A DNA stretch of 64,000 bases from Chryseobacterium hagamense (GTDB lineage: Bacteria; Bacteroidota; Bacteroidia; Flavobacteriales; Weeksellaceae): the NCBI RefSeq assembly GCF_007991455.1, contig NZ_BJYJ01000019.1, positions 1-64,000 of the forward strand. The letters run 5' to 3'. Under the pieces are notes generated by a model. It made no database searches. It saw only the letters and a program-made list of their open reading frames with translations, and was not told where the DNA came from. Of this stretch, positions 24,488-33,073 are shown one piece after another. The number at the start of each line of letters is the position of its first letter. Positions within the stretch are counted from its first letter, which is position 1. The position numbers and the translations under genes are program-made.

Positions 24488-25603
24488 CTACCTATGGCGA
24501 AAATTTGATGACTTAAGGATTTTATTTTTGATTCGGGATGATGGTGTCTCGATGCAATAACGATAAGATAAGCCTGCTAAAATGCAGAAGATAAAGCAGA
24601 TCACCAGCCCTGATGTGCCGGCAACCGGAATTTCAGTTTTTTCAAGAAGCATCTGTACCAGGTGAATGACTCCTTTGTGCGACAAATAAACGGAGTAGGA
24701 GAGCATTGCCAATTGGGCGGTGATGTTATTGGATTTCCTGCTCAGAAAGGAAGTGCCTGAAACGGCTCCGGTAACCAGTATTCCATAGCTCACGGCCACC
24801 AGGGTAAACCCGAAAAGAGAAGCCTGCCCTGAATATGGGTCCCTGCAAAACCATAGGGAAAATACAACGGCTGTTAATCCTGCAAAAACCAGAAGATTTC
24901 CGTTCCTGTTGACGATTGTCCTGAATGTTGAGGATTGAAACAGGAAACCGATCAGCACCCCGATGGCCAGTCCGTCCAGTCTTGTATACGTAGGATAGTA
25001 GATGTTCATGTACCATTCTTTCCAGAAATCCGGGGTTTTCAGGTAGGGGAGAACATATTCATTCCAGGAAAAAATACGCAGGAGAATGGTAGAGATTATC
25101 ACTGAGGCAATAATGAGTTTCAGGTATTTTATTTTTTTTAATCTGATTAAAAGCAGCAGCAAAATCGGAAGCACCAGGTAAAACTGTTCCTCGATGCACA
25201 GGGACCAAGCATGGGAAAAGGTTCCCTTAAGGATTACATCCAGACCGAAATTCTGGGTGAAGGAAAGAAACTTCCACAGCGGCGGCAAAACTTCCCGCTC
25301 CCTGAACACCGGAAAGCAGAAATACAGACAAAGTGTAAACAGATATGGCGGAATAATCCTGAAAAACCGTTTGGTAAAAAAGATTTTCAGCCGGATGCTC
25401 CGGTGATCCCGGATTTCAAAGAACAGCTGATTGGAAATTAAAAAACCGCTCAATACAAAAAACAGGTCCACACCCGTCCAACCGATCCACCCGATATCGT
25501 CCACCCAATCCGGATGCTCAAACATCCGGTAGTGATACAGCAGTACCAGCAGAATTGCAATTGCCCGCAGATGATCCAGCCCGATGAATTTTTGTTTTTC
25601 CAT
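24488..25603 (-). CDS. acyltransferase-3 family membrane protein
   Basis: 371 residues from MEKQKFIGLDHLRAIAILLV; an upstream in-frame ATG at 25696 adds an unlikely hydrophilic lead. About ten hydrophobic helices and the family motifs GLDHLRA, GWTGVDLFFVLSGFLIS and TFSHAWSLCIEEQFYLVLP identify an OafA/NodX-type O-acyltransferase. These move acetyl or other acyl groups onto sugars of surface glycans or peptidoglycan at the inner membrane. No glycan biosynthesis genes are adjacent, so the acceptor is unknown. Confidence 0.85.
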   Translation of the reverse strand: MEKQKFIGLDHLRAIAILLVLLYHYRMFEHPDWVDDIGWIGWTGVDLFFVLSGFLISNQLFFEIRDHRSIRLKIFFTKRFFRIIPPYLFTLCLYFCFPVFREREVLPPLWKFLSFTQNFGLDVILKGTFSHAWSLCIEEQFYLVLPILLLLLIRLKKIKYLKLIIASVIISTILLRIFSWNEYVLPYLKTPDFWKEWYMNIYYPTYTRLDGLAIGVLIGFLFQSSTFRTIVNRNGNLLVFAGLTAVVFSLWFCRDPYSGQASLFGFTLVAVSYGILVTGAVSGTSFLSRKSNNITAQLAMLSYSVYLSHKGVIHLVQMLLEKTEIPVAGTSGLVICFIFCILAGLSYRYCIETPSSRIKNKILKSSNFRHR

Positions 25604-25785
25604 TCTTTTTTCTGCAAAAGTCTTTTTATTTGGATTGGATTCGAAGCGAAGTAGACAGAAAGGCCACTTTGGCCTGTATACAACAATTTCCGCCATCCGG
25701 ATGCCTGCTGTTGCTGTTTGTCATCAAAAATGATGCTTTTAAAGCCGATCAGCGTATGTAAAGCTTTTTAGTAATATCTTTACGC

Positions 25786-26841
25786 ATGGTGAAAAAAAGA
25801 TCAGGCGGCAAGCTAAAAAACGGGATCATTCAGCAGGCGGTATTCTGGATCGCGCTGTTCGTGTTCGGGATCTTCCGGAATTACGGTGAACTTGAGCAGC
25901 CGGATTTCAGGGAAATATTGTATTATGACATCTGTCACTGGATCTTCCAGATCATTGGAGCCAACTGGATCTATTCCGTTCTGATCCGGAAATTTTTCGA
26001 GGCTAAAAAATATTTTCTTTTCACCGTTTATTTTGTTGGCGGAATCTATTTTTTAGGCGTTCTGAACCGTCTTTTCATCGTGTATCTGGCCGAACCTTTA
26101 TTTGCAGACTATCCTCAGGATCCTGTTTGCGATATTTTCACCGATGTTAATTATCTGCTGTTTTATTACATCCTGCCTATTATTTCCGGATCTTTCATTT
26201 TCATTTCGGTGAAATTCATGCTCCGGTACAGGGATGAAAAACAGAATGCCCTTCAGCTTCAGAAAGAGAAATCCGAGCTGGAACTGAAAGCCCTGAAAGC
26301 ACAGCTGAATCCCCACTTCCTCTTCAATACCCTAAACAACATCTATTCCTTATCCATTACCGGTTCCGGTGCAGTTCCCCAGTCGATAAGCCGGCTCTCG
26401 GATATTTTGGATTACCTGCTTTACCACGGCCAGAAAGAAAGGGGTTCCATTGCCGAGGAAATGAAGATTATAAAAGATTATATTGCCCTTGAAATGCTTC
26501 GTTACGATGAACGCCTGGATATCGAAATGGTGGAAAAGATTGAATTTCCCGGCCTGATTCCGCCTCTGCTGTACCTGTCTTTTGTAGAAAATGCCTTTAA
26601 GCACAGCGCTGAAAAAACGAGCGGTACGGTTACCATCAGCATTTCTGTAAGAACCGATGAAAATAATGCCATTTTTACCGTAGACAATCCGTTGTTTGAA
26701 AATGATCAGAATAATGATACCGGCATCGGGCTGGAAAATATCAGAAGACAACTCAACCTATATTACCCCAACCGGCATTCATTAGAAATAAAACAAACGG
26801 ACAACCGGTTCAGTGTCGGATTAATAACTCCTTTAACATAA
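25786..26841 (+). CDS. LytS/YehU-type sensor histidine kinase
   Basis: The 351-residue membrane kinase has four hydrophobic helices in the first 150 residues and then a cytosolic His_kinase domain. The phospho-acceptor region is LKAQLNPHFLFNTLNNIYSL and the ATP-binding part includes FVENAFKHS and GIGLENIRRQL. There is no PAS or periplasmic sensor domain, so the signal is probably read within the membrane region. The response regulator gene overlaps its stop by one base (TAATG), so the two are translationally coupled partners. Confidence 0.92.
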   Translation: MVKKRSGGKLKNGIIQQAVFWIALFVFGIFRNYGELEQPDFREILYYDICHWIFQIIGANWIYSVLIRKFFEAKKYFLFTVYFVGGIYFLGVLNRLFIVYLAEPLFADYPQDPVCDIFTDVNYLLFYYILPIISGSFIFISVKFMLRYRDEKQNALQLQKEKSELELKALKAQLNPHFLFNTLNNIYSLSITGSGAVPQSISRLSDILDYLLYHGQKERGSIAEEMKIIKDYIALEMLRYDERLDIEMVEKIEFPGLIPPLLYLSFVENAFKHSAEKTSGTVTISISVRTDENNAIFTVDNPLFENDQNNDTGIGLENIRRQLNLYYPNRHSLEIKQTDNRFSVGLITPLT

Positions 26842-27539
26842 TGATCAACTGCATAATAATAGATGATGAGCCACTGGCTGTCAGGCTTCTCGAAAACCAT
26901 ATCTCGAAAATAGCGGAACTGAATCTTGTAGCCACGGCCAAAAACGCGCTGGAAGCCTACCGGATCTTACAGATGCAGGATGCGGATCTTCTGTTTCTCG
27001 ATATTCAGATGCCGGACCTGAACGGTATTGAATTTTTAAGATCGTTGAATAAAAGGCCGCCGACCATTTTCACGACCGCTTACCGCGAATTTGCCATCGA
27101 CGGTTTTGAGCTTGAAGCGGTTGACTATCTCCTGAAACCGGTCACCTTCGAACGTTTTTTCAAATCGGTGGACCGGATCCTGAGAAGGACAGAAAAGGAA
27201 AATGAAGAGGATTTTGTCATTTTTAAAACCGACGGATTCAGCCGGAAGCTTCTGCTGAAAGACATTCTTTATTTTGAAAGCATCGGCAATGATATTAAGG
27301 CTGTGCTCGGGGATGAGATGGTTACCGTCCCGAAAACATCGGTTTCCGAAATGGCTGCCCGTCTTCAAAACAAAGGGTTTCTAAGAATTCACCGGTCGTT
27401 CGTCATCAATCAGAACAGGGTGACGGCCATCAGCTATCATGAGGTTTTGATCGGGAAAGTTTCCGTTCCTGTCGGCCGGAGTTTCCGCGAAGCATTTGAT
27501 GGTTTTGCCCGGCTGTTTTCGGCGAAACGGTTGTTTTAA
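26841..27539 (+). CDS. LytTR-family response regulator
   Basis: 232 residues: REC domain with acidic pair DDE (8-10), phospho-acceptor Asp54 in LLFLDIQMPDLNG, conserved Thr/Lys in FTTAY and LLKPV. A LytTR DNA-binding domain (about 130-232) follows, with DILYFESIGNDIKAV and FLRIHRSFVINQNRV. It pairs with the kinase encoded immediately upstream. LytTR regulators of this kind often bind two short repeats near their targets, but none could be identified here by eye. Confidence 0.93.
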   Translation: MINCIIIDDEPLAVRLLENHISKIAELNLVATAKNALEAYRILQMQDADLLFLDIQMPDLNGIEFLRSLNKRPPTIFTTAYREFAIDGFELEAVDYLLKPVTFERFFKSVDRILRRTEKENEEDFVIFKTDGFSRKLLLKDILYFESIGNDIKAVLGDEMVTVPKTSVSEMAARLQNKGFLRIHRSFVINQNRVTAISYHEVLIGKVSVPVGRSFREAFDGFARLFSAKRLF

Positions 27540-27559
27540 AAACAACATGCGGCTTAATG

Positions 27560-27600
27560 GGCTGGAAGAGGGAAGCCGGATGCGGGAAGTTTTTAGGTCA
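27560..27600 (+). repeat. dispersed repeat A copy
   Basis: GGCTGGAAGAGGGAAGCCGG then ATGCGGGAAGTTTTTAGGTC, 20 bp after the response regulator stop. It is followed by another spacer motif with TGCGGAGCAGAATTCACCATTCAC (in part), near 27669-27693, also present near 4755-4780. Confidence 0.7.
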
Positions 27601-27693
27601 ATCGTCAATTCCTTCGGGTTAATGGTCAATTTTTACCGTATAAATTCACTTGCGGAGCAACATTGACCTGCGGAGCAGAATTCACCATTCACA

Positions 27694-28614
27694 TCAATTA
27701 TAAGAACCCCGGAACTCCAGCGGCGAAAGGCCTGTCCGGAGCCTGAACATTTTGCTGAACGACTGCGGATGTTCAAAGCCCAGTTCGTAGGCGATCTCAC
27801 TTACGGTAAGATCCGTCAGAGAAAGTTTCTCCTTTGCTTTTTCGATGAGTTTCATGTGGATGTGCTGCTGGGTATTGAATCCGGTAACCGAACGGAGCAT
27901 ATCCCCGAGATAACGCGGGGAAACTTTCAGCTGATCCGATACATATTTTACGGTTGGAAGTCCTTCGATGACGGCTCTTTCCGAATTGAAATATGGATCG
28001 AGCAGCATTTCCATTTTGCTCAGCAGATTGTTATTGATGATTTTACGGGTAATGAACTGCCTTTTGTAGAACCGTTGGCTGTAGGTCAGCAGAAGCTCTA
28101 CCTGGGAGATCAGCACATCCTGGCTCAGGTCGTCGATCGATGTTTTCAGTTCGTCGTTGATATTACCGGCAATATTGGTGATGATATTTTTCTCTTTATC
28201 CGACAGGTAAAGCGCTTCATTAATCGAGTAGGAGAAGAAGCCGTACGTTTTGATTTTACGTTCCAACGGATAGCCCCGGAAAAAGTCAGGGTGGATCAGT
28301 AGGGTAAAACCTGCAGGGTTTCCCGAAGATGAGATGCCTGCCAAAGACTGTCCGGGTGAGGTAAAACACATGCCGGCCTCATTAAAATCATAGGTCGTCT
28401 GGCCGTATTTCATCCGGCATCCCGAAGAATCGTTAAAGGTAATATGATAAAAATCCATCACAAAATCAAAGGACAGCATCTCATTGGTAATGGTGGCTTC
28501 CCGGTAATCCAGCAAGCTGATTAAAGGATGCGCCGGCTTGGGAAGGTTCAGTGCGTGCTGCATTTCAAAAAGCGTCCGGAAATGCCTGGGATGATGAATT
28601 TGTCTTGATTTCAT
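27694..28614 (-). CDS. AraC-family transcriptional regulator A
   Basis: The 306-residue protein has a N-terminal ligand-sensing, cupin-like part (about 30-180). The C-terminal double helix-turn-helix ends KEKLSLTDLTVSEIAYELGF EHPQSFSKMFRLRTGLSPLEFRG (two adjacent blocks). It is a paralogue of the regulator at 30090-31010, with the same length and layout and a nearly identical DNA-binding end. It is downstream of the SDR gene at 29075 on the same strand but 460 bp away, so it has its own promoter. It probably controls SDR or stress genes; the ligand is unknown. Confidence 0.88.
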   Translation of the reverse strand: MKSRQIHHPRHFRTLFEMQHALNLPKPAHPLISLLDYREATITNEMLSFDFVMDFYHITFNDSSGCRMKYGQTTYDFNEAGMCFTSPGQSLAGISSSGNPAGFTLLIHPDFFRGYPLERKIKTYGFFSYSINEALYLSDKEKNIITNIAGNINDELKTSIDDLSQDVLISQVELLLTYSQRFYKRQFITRKIINNNLLSKMEMLLDPYFNSERAVIEGLPTVKYVSDQLKVSPRYLGDMLRSVTGFNTQQHIHMKLIEKAKEKLSLTDLTVSEIAYELGFEHPQSFSKMFRLRTGLSPLEFRGSYN

Positions 28615-28704
28615 AATTTCAAATGTACATAAAAATCCAACGGCCGGTATAGTGGACGTCAGATTTCTATGGAAGGTTTAAATAATGTGAACTCCCGATT
28701 GACA

Positions 28705-28740
28705 GGCTGGGAGAGGGAAGCCGGATGCCGGAAGTATCTT
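28705..28740 (+). repeat. dispersed repeat A copy
   Basis: GGCTGGGAGAGGGAAGCCGG then ATGCCGGAAGTATCTT; preceded by ATGTGAACTC. Confidence 0.7.
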
Positions 28741-28825
28741 AGGTTAAGATATTGCCGGGAATTTTGAAGATCAACTGATTTTTCACTGAGCAAAAGTGGA
28801 TTCGAGCTACAAACCGTACTTAAAA

Positions 28826-28858
28826 AGCTGGAAGACGGGTGCTGGATGCTGGAAGCAC
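28826..28858 (+). repeat. dispersed repeat A copy, divergent subtype
   Basis: AGCTGGAAGACGGGTGCTGG then ATGCTGGAAGCAC. It is the same subtype as the reverse copy at 6254-6287. Confidence 0.65.
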
Positions 28859-29074
28859 AGTCGATAAGGATATTACCCGTAATTTTGAAGATCAACTGAT
28901 TTTTTCACTAATCTAAATTCTCTAAGGTATTCACTTTTCTTTTAATTCCATTAAATCGCTTAAAAATAATAGTTACCGTCGGATTCACATTAAGCTAAAA
29001 TCTTTAAAATTTCCACTTTTTCTTTGCTTCCTTAAGTCGCTGAAATATTTCCTCATGTTGCTATATTTAAGGCT

Positions 29075-29887
29075 TTAAATAAGAGATTTTCCGCCATTCA
29101 GCATCTCGAAGATTCCCTCGCGGAAGGCCTCGTCGCCTACTGCAAGGCGGTGTTTGTACATCGCGATGGCATCTTCACCGCAGACGTACCTCAGTTTCTT
29201 TGAGCCGTCGGTGGCCGCTCCGTAAACCACCTCGGCAATCTGTTCGGACGTCGTCATGTTTTCCTGTTGCATGACCGCCGCTACAAATTTATTCAGCAGG
29301 GAATCATAGACAGGATGGGAAACCATTGGGGATTTGTTCATGATTTCCGTAGATACCATACCGGGTTCAATGGTTTTGATCCCGATATTGAATTCAGAGA
29401 GTTCGTAGGAAAGACTTTCACTCCATCCTTCAATGGCCCATTTGCTGGCATCATACATCGATCCCATCGGGAATCCTGCCAGGCCTGCAGACGAACCAGT
29501 CGTGATAAACAATCCGCGGCCTCTTTCCCTGAAATAAGGGATAAAGGCTTTCGTTACCCGTACAACGCCAAAGAAATTGGTTTCCATCTGGGCACGGATC
29601 TCTTCGTCGGACACGGCTTCCAAAGCGCCCATCAGCGCATAGCCCGCATTATTGAAAACCACGTCCACTTCATGTTCCTGAAGAATGTTCTGTACCGTTT
29701 CGTGTATCTCCTGCGGTACGGTTACATCCAATTTCAGCAGGGTAATGTTACCGATTGTGTTGAGTTCCGTTTCTTTTTCCGGTGTACGCATCGTAGCGAT
29801 AACGTTCCAGCCTTTTGATGCAAATAACCTGGCCGTCGCTTTTCCGATTCCGGAAGAAGCTCCGGTAATAAAAATTGTCTGATTCAT
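29075..29887 (-). CDS. SDR-family NAD(P)-dependent oxidoreductase 1
   Basis: 270-residue classical short-chain dehydrogenase: cofactor motif TGASSGIGKA near residue 8, NNAG in VVFNNAGYALMG, catalytic Ser in TTGSSAGLAG and YDASK with the catalytic Tyr and Lys. The substrate is unknown. Downstream of the AraC-family gene at 30090 on the same strand. Two copies of AGCCnAAATGGnAAT with a 21-bp period lie 53-91 bp upstream of the start. These are a likely AraC-protein binding site, so the gene is probably activated by that regulator. Confidence 0.9.
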   Translation of the reverse strand: MNQTIFITGASSGIGKATARLFASKGWNVIATMRTPEKETELNTIGNITLLKLDVTVPQEIHETVQNILQEHEVDVVFNNAGYALMGALEAVSDEEIRAQMETNFFGVVRVTKAFIPYFRERGRGLFITTGSSAGLAGFPMGSMYDASKWAIEGWSESLSYELSEFNIGIKTIEPGMVSTEIMNKSPMVSHPVYDSLLNKFVAAVMQQENMTTSEQIAEVVYGAATDGSKKLRYVCGEDAIAMYKHRLAVGDEAFREGIFEMLNGGKSLI

Positions 29888-29939
29888 AATTTTTTTAATT
29901 TATTACAGCAAAGGTATCTTACCGGCCAGGCATAGGAGA

Positions 29940-29978
29940 AGCCTAAATGGTAATTGTCGTAGCCAAAATGGCAATGTG
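29940..29978. promoter_or_regulatory. direct repeat with 21-bp period, probable AraC-family binding site
   Basis: AGCCTAAATGGTAAT at 29940 and AGCCAAAATGGCAAT at 29961 match at 13 of 15 positions. A 21-bp period puts both on the same face of DNA, as AraC-type activators need. Located just upstream of the SDR gene start (29887) and downstream of the AraC gene. Confidence 0.6.
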
Positions 29979-30089
29979 GTCTTTTGTACAAAATAAGGAC
30001 AGAATGAAGCGGATCAATTGATATTGTTTCCGGGTGAACGCTTATCGTGTATACTCCCGAAGGATATTTAATGACAGGCTTAAAAAAAA

Positions 30090-31010
30090 CTATTCAAAAG
30101 AACCCCGGAATTCCAGCGGCGAAAGGCCCGTCCGTAGCCTGAACATCTTGCTGAACGACTGCGGATGTTCAAAGCCCAGTTCGTAGGCGATCTCACTTAC
30201 GGTAAGATCCGTCAGAGAAAGTTTCTCCTTTGCTTTTTCGATGAGTTTGCTGCGGATATACTGCCGGGCGTTCCTGCCGATGAGCAGACGCAACAGGTCA
30301 CTTAAATAACCCGGAGAAATATGGAGCTGTTCTGAAAGATACTGTACGGTCGGAAGTCCGTGGCGGAGTGTTTTCTGGTTATTCAGGTAATCATCAAGAA
30401 GACTTTCTGTTTTCTGGAGAATATCGTTATTAACGGTTTTCCGGGTAATGAACTGCCTTTTGTAGAACCTGTTGACATAGCTAAGCATCAGCTCGAGCTG
30501 GGCGATCACCACTTCCTGGCTGAATTCGTCTACCCGGCTGTTGAGCTCCCGCTCCATGATTTTAAAAACAGAGAGGATGATTTCCCTTTCGGATTCCGAA
30601 AGATGCAGGGCTTCATTGGAGGCATAGGAAAAGTAACCGTATTGTCTGATTTTTGTGGCTACCGGATGGCCGAGCAGAAAATCGGGATGGATCAGCAGGA
30701 TGTAACAATAGGTCTCGCTGTTGTAATCGGTACTTCCCACCAGCTGGTTCGGTGCCAGGAACAGCATGCTGCCTTCATCATAATCATAATAACTCCGGCC
30801 GTATTTCAGCCGGCCTTTATTACGGGTGATAAAGGTAATTTTATAAAAACTCAGGACATCGTAGATCGGAGCCATTGCGGTATTGAACGGATTGTCCCGG
30901 TTGAAATACACAAGGCTGATCAGCGGGTGCTGCGGCGCCGGCAGTCCGAAGGCCTCGTGGCTTTCCGATATCGAAATAAAACGGATCAGCTGTTCCTCTT
31001 TAGCTTTCAT
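30090..31010 (-). CDS. AraC-family transcriptional regulator B
   Basis: 306 residues, the same layout as regulator A at 27694: N-terminal sensing part beginning ESHEAFGLPAPQHPLISLVY, C-terminal two-HTH AraC domain ending KMFRLRTGLSPLEFRGSFE. The final roughly 50 codons are almost identical to regulator A at the nucleotide level, including a 99-base identical tract (30150-30248), whereas the rest is clearly diverged. The downstream SDR gene carries a phased direct repeat that this protein, or A, may bind. Confidence 0.88.
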   Translation of the reverse strand: MKAKEEQLIRFISISESHEAFGLPAPQHPLISLVYFNRDNPFNTAMAPIYDVLSFYKITFITRNKGRLKYGRSYYDYDEGSMLFLAPNQLVGSTDYNSETYCYILLIHPDFLLGHPVATKIRQYGYFSYASNEALHLSESEREIILSVFKIMERELNSRVDEFSQEVVIAQLELMLSYVNRFYKRQFITRKTVNNDILQKTESLLDDYLNNQKTLRHGLPTVQYLSEQLHISPGYLSDLLRLLIGRNARQYIRSKLIEKAKEKLSLTDLTVSEIAYELGFEHPQSFSKMFRLRTGLSPLEFRGSFE

Positions 31011-31474
31011 GCTGTAAATGTATAAAAAAATTGACGACAGCTGATCACTGGTTCTTTAAGATTGAATAAGTGTGAATTCGGCCATATCGAACTTATATTC
31101 AATTGTTTTATTTAATTTAAAAATAAAATTAAGGCTCATTTCATCCGGGATTTCCAATAGAACGCTCCGGGCAGACAGATAAACGGTTAATTCTTCTGAC
31201 AGGATTTTATCGTACTTTATAAAAAGCTGCCTCCTCCGGAATTTTAAGATAACGGTAAATGAAATTGTATGCAAAATGACATTCAGCTGTTGATCTCATC
31301 AAAAAATAACACGAAGGCTAATGCGTCCGGATTAAATAAATTCTGTGGCAGAGCCATAAAATATTGAGTCTGATGAGCAAAACCTTTGGTTGTATTTCTG
31401 ACAAGATCACCTTCCGGCCTCCCGCTTCCATCTTCCGGCCTGTCCGTCCGGATTAGTCTCCGGTGTAAGCTAAA
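31011..31474. other. gene-free spacer
   Basis: Contains a TGTGAATTCGG box near 31070 and a reverse repeat A at 31398-31442. A 72-codon minus-strand frame (31056-31274) has no recognisable features and covers the box, so it is not called. Confidence 0.5.
31398..31442 (-). repeat. dispersed repeat A, reverse copy
   Basis: On the minus strand: GGCCGGAAGATGGAAGCGGG, AGGCCGGAAGGTGATCTTGT, CAG. Block order as in the other copies. It lies 33 bp past the stop of the SDR gene at 31475. Confidence 0.6.
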
Positions 31475-32248
31475 TTACCATGGGAGTACATTATTTTCAC
31501 CGCTGAAAGGAGCAGGACCGGTAAAGCTTCCGTTCGGAAGATCTTCCGCCAGCGCCACACGGACCGGTTCCCTGGAGCCTTCTTCCACGGAATCCGTTCC
31601 CTGAAAGTTGTTGAGTGCGGTCGCCGTAAAGCCCGGACTTACCAGATGCACCTTGATGCCGGTATTTTCCAGATCAATGGCCAGAGACAGGAAGATGCCG
31701 TTGAGCGCGGTTTTTGAAGCGCCATAAGCCGCATCAAAATTGGACCGGTACGGGTTATCCGGATTGGCATTGATCGTGAGGGATCCCAAAGCACTGGAAA
31801 CCGTAACGATTCTAGCACCTGCTGCTTTGTGAAGCAAGGGAAGGCAGGCCTGCGTCAGGGCAAGGGTCCCGAAAACGTTCGTCTCCCAAACGGTTTTCAT
31901 TACATCGACGGGTACAATGCCGGCCCGCTGCGAATCCAGGACCTCTTCCATGGTACGCCCCGGTGCTCCGGCGTGGGAAACCGCCGCATTATTGACCAGG
32001 AGCGTCAGGTACCCGGTTTCATCTTCGATGGTTTTAACGGCTGTTCTGACGGAGCCGTTATCCGTAATGTCAAGCTGGATGGGCACTGCCGATTTGCCGA
32101 GCAGCTCGGCCGCCGTTTTCCCCTTCTGAAGGTCACGTGACCCTACATAGACGGTATAGCCGTTTTCCACCAGAGCCTTGGCAATCTGAAAGCCTACACC
32201 CGTATTCGCACCCGACACCAGTGCTGCTTTGTTTTCATTGTTCTGCAT
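31475..32248 (-). CDS. SDR-family NAD(P)-dependent oxidoreductase 2
   Basis: 257 residues with the NADP-type start ALVSGANTGVGFQIAKAL, VNNAAVSHAG, catalytic Ser region VTVSSALGSL and YGASK. It is of the carbonyl-reductase-like group; the substrate is unknown. It lies upstream of AraC regulator B on the same strand, so the strand order is SDR2, AraC-B, SDR1, AraC-A, i.e. two similar two-gene sets. A weaker 21-bp-period direct repeat lies 59-90 bp upstream. Confidence 0.9.
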   Translation of the reverse strand: MQNNENKAALVSGANTGVGFQIAKALVENGYTVYVGSRDLQKGKTAAELLGKSAVPIQLDITDNGSVRTAVKTIEDETGYLTLLVNNAAVSHAGAPGRTMEEVLDSQRAGIVPVDVMKTVWETNVFGTLALTQACLPLLHKAAGARIVTVSSALGSLTINANPDNPYRSNFDAAYGASKTALNGIFLSLAIDLENTGIKVHLVSPGFTATALNNFQGTDSVEEGSREPVRVALAEDLPNGSFTGPAPFSGENNVLPW

Positions 32249-32306
32249 AATCTTCGATTTAAAATTGATGAAGCAAAGGTGGATATTTAAAGATGATCAG
32301 GAGGAA

Positions 32307-32342
32307 CCCAATCGGGATAATCTGAAGCCGAATTGAGAATAA
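32307..32342. promoter_or_regulatory. weak direct repeat with 21-bp period upstream of SDR2
   Basis: CCCAATCGGGA (32307) and CCGAATTGAGA (32328) agree at 8 of 11 positions with a 21-bp offset. The distance to the SDR2 start is like that of the stronger repeat upstream of SDR1, which is the main reason to note it. Confidence 0.35.
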
Positions 32343-32795
32343 TACTGCTTTCTTCGGCAACTTTTATGGAAATAAGAAGCCTCAGATGAAAACTGAATGG
32401 ATTCAGTTCAGTTATTGTTTTGAAGATTCTCATTTACAGCTTAATAAAGCATCTGATACTGAAAAGATTCGGGGGGCCCATCAGCTAGCAGGTACGGGGC
32501 AGAAAGTCACCCGCTTTGAAGTGTAGTCTTTTTAAATATTGGGAATTTCCTGAAGATTACAGTGATGCTTTCTTCCTCCAGGAACTAAAAGAAAAAGGCA
32601 ACAAGGCCGGATAGCAACAGAGATTTGATCGGGTTGCTTTTATAACGGTATAATGGTAATCTTAATACCCCGGGTTTTAAACGACTCTTAACAGGGTATT
32701 CATTTATCAAAATTCCACTTTTTATAATTTTAGTGAGCCTTACATACAAAAACGGTAAAAAAATTAATGTTTTTTTAATGCTTTTTCGGCTATAA

Positions 32796-32814
32796 AAGTG
32801 TTTTTTTTACACTT
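32796..32814. promoter_or_regulatory. inverted repeat AAGTGT-N7-ACACTT, candidate PUL-regulator operator
   Basis: Perfect 6-bp arms with seven T between. AAGTGT recurs at 32941 and 33023 and reversed at 33093, around the promoter of the regulator gene, and also at 50522 in the spacer before the CE1 esterase gene. It is a candidate site for the NrtR-type regulator encoded next to it. Confidence 0.45.
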
Positions 32815-33065
32815 GTTTATAATTTTTTTAAAAATATTTTTTAACAATTCTTATCATATTATTTTAAAAGGAAAAATAGAGTTTTTTTTATACTTATTTT
32901 TTGTATAAATGCTTGTAAAATGATCCTTTACAATATTTGTAAGTGTAATAAGTATGATAACCTTATCATTAATTATATACAATTGTTATCATAAAAAATC
33001 GATATGTAAATTACTGATATTTAAGTGTTAGCAATAAAAATATTTTTTTTATTCATCTGAATTTT

Positions 33066-33073
33066 TATATTTG
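33066..33073 (+). promoter_or_regulatory. TAnnTTTG -7 element of the nrtR-type gene
   Basis: TATATTTG ends 27 bp before the ATG at 33101. It is flanked by AAGTGTTAGCAAT (33023-33035) and, reversed, AATGTTAACACTT (33086-33098), which would suit autoregulation. Confidence 0.6.

Larger units (their letters stand above)
28615..29074. other. gene-free spacer with two repeat A copies
   Basis: Repeat A copies lie at 28705-28740 and 28826-28858, each with GAATTCG/GAGCTAC-type box upstream, and the phrase TTGAAGATCAACTGATTTTT occurs after both. The unit here is therefore a direct tandem of about 120 bp. Nothing gene-like is seen. Confidence 0.55.

Noticed and set aside
30360..31025. 221-codon plus-strand frame antisense to AraC regulator B
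   Set aside because: The minus-strand frame has a full AraC domain and a close paralogue; the plus frame is a by-product of its codon use. A similar shadow occurs at 27769-28302.
31056..31274. 72-codon minus-strand frame
   Set aside because: No signal, domain or promoter visible; lies in a spacer with repeat boxes. Kept as unlikely but not impossible.
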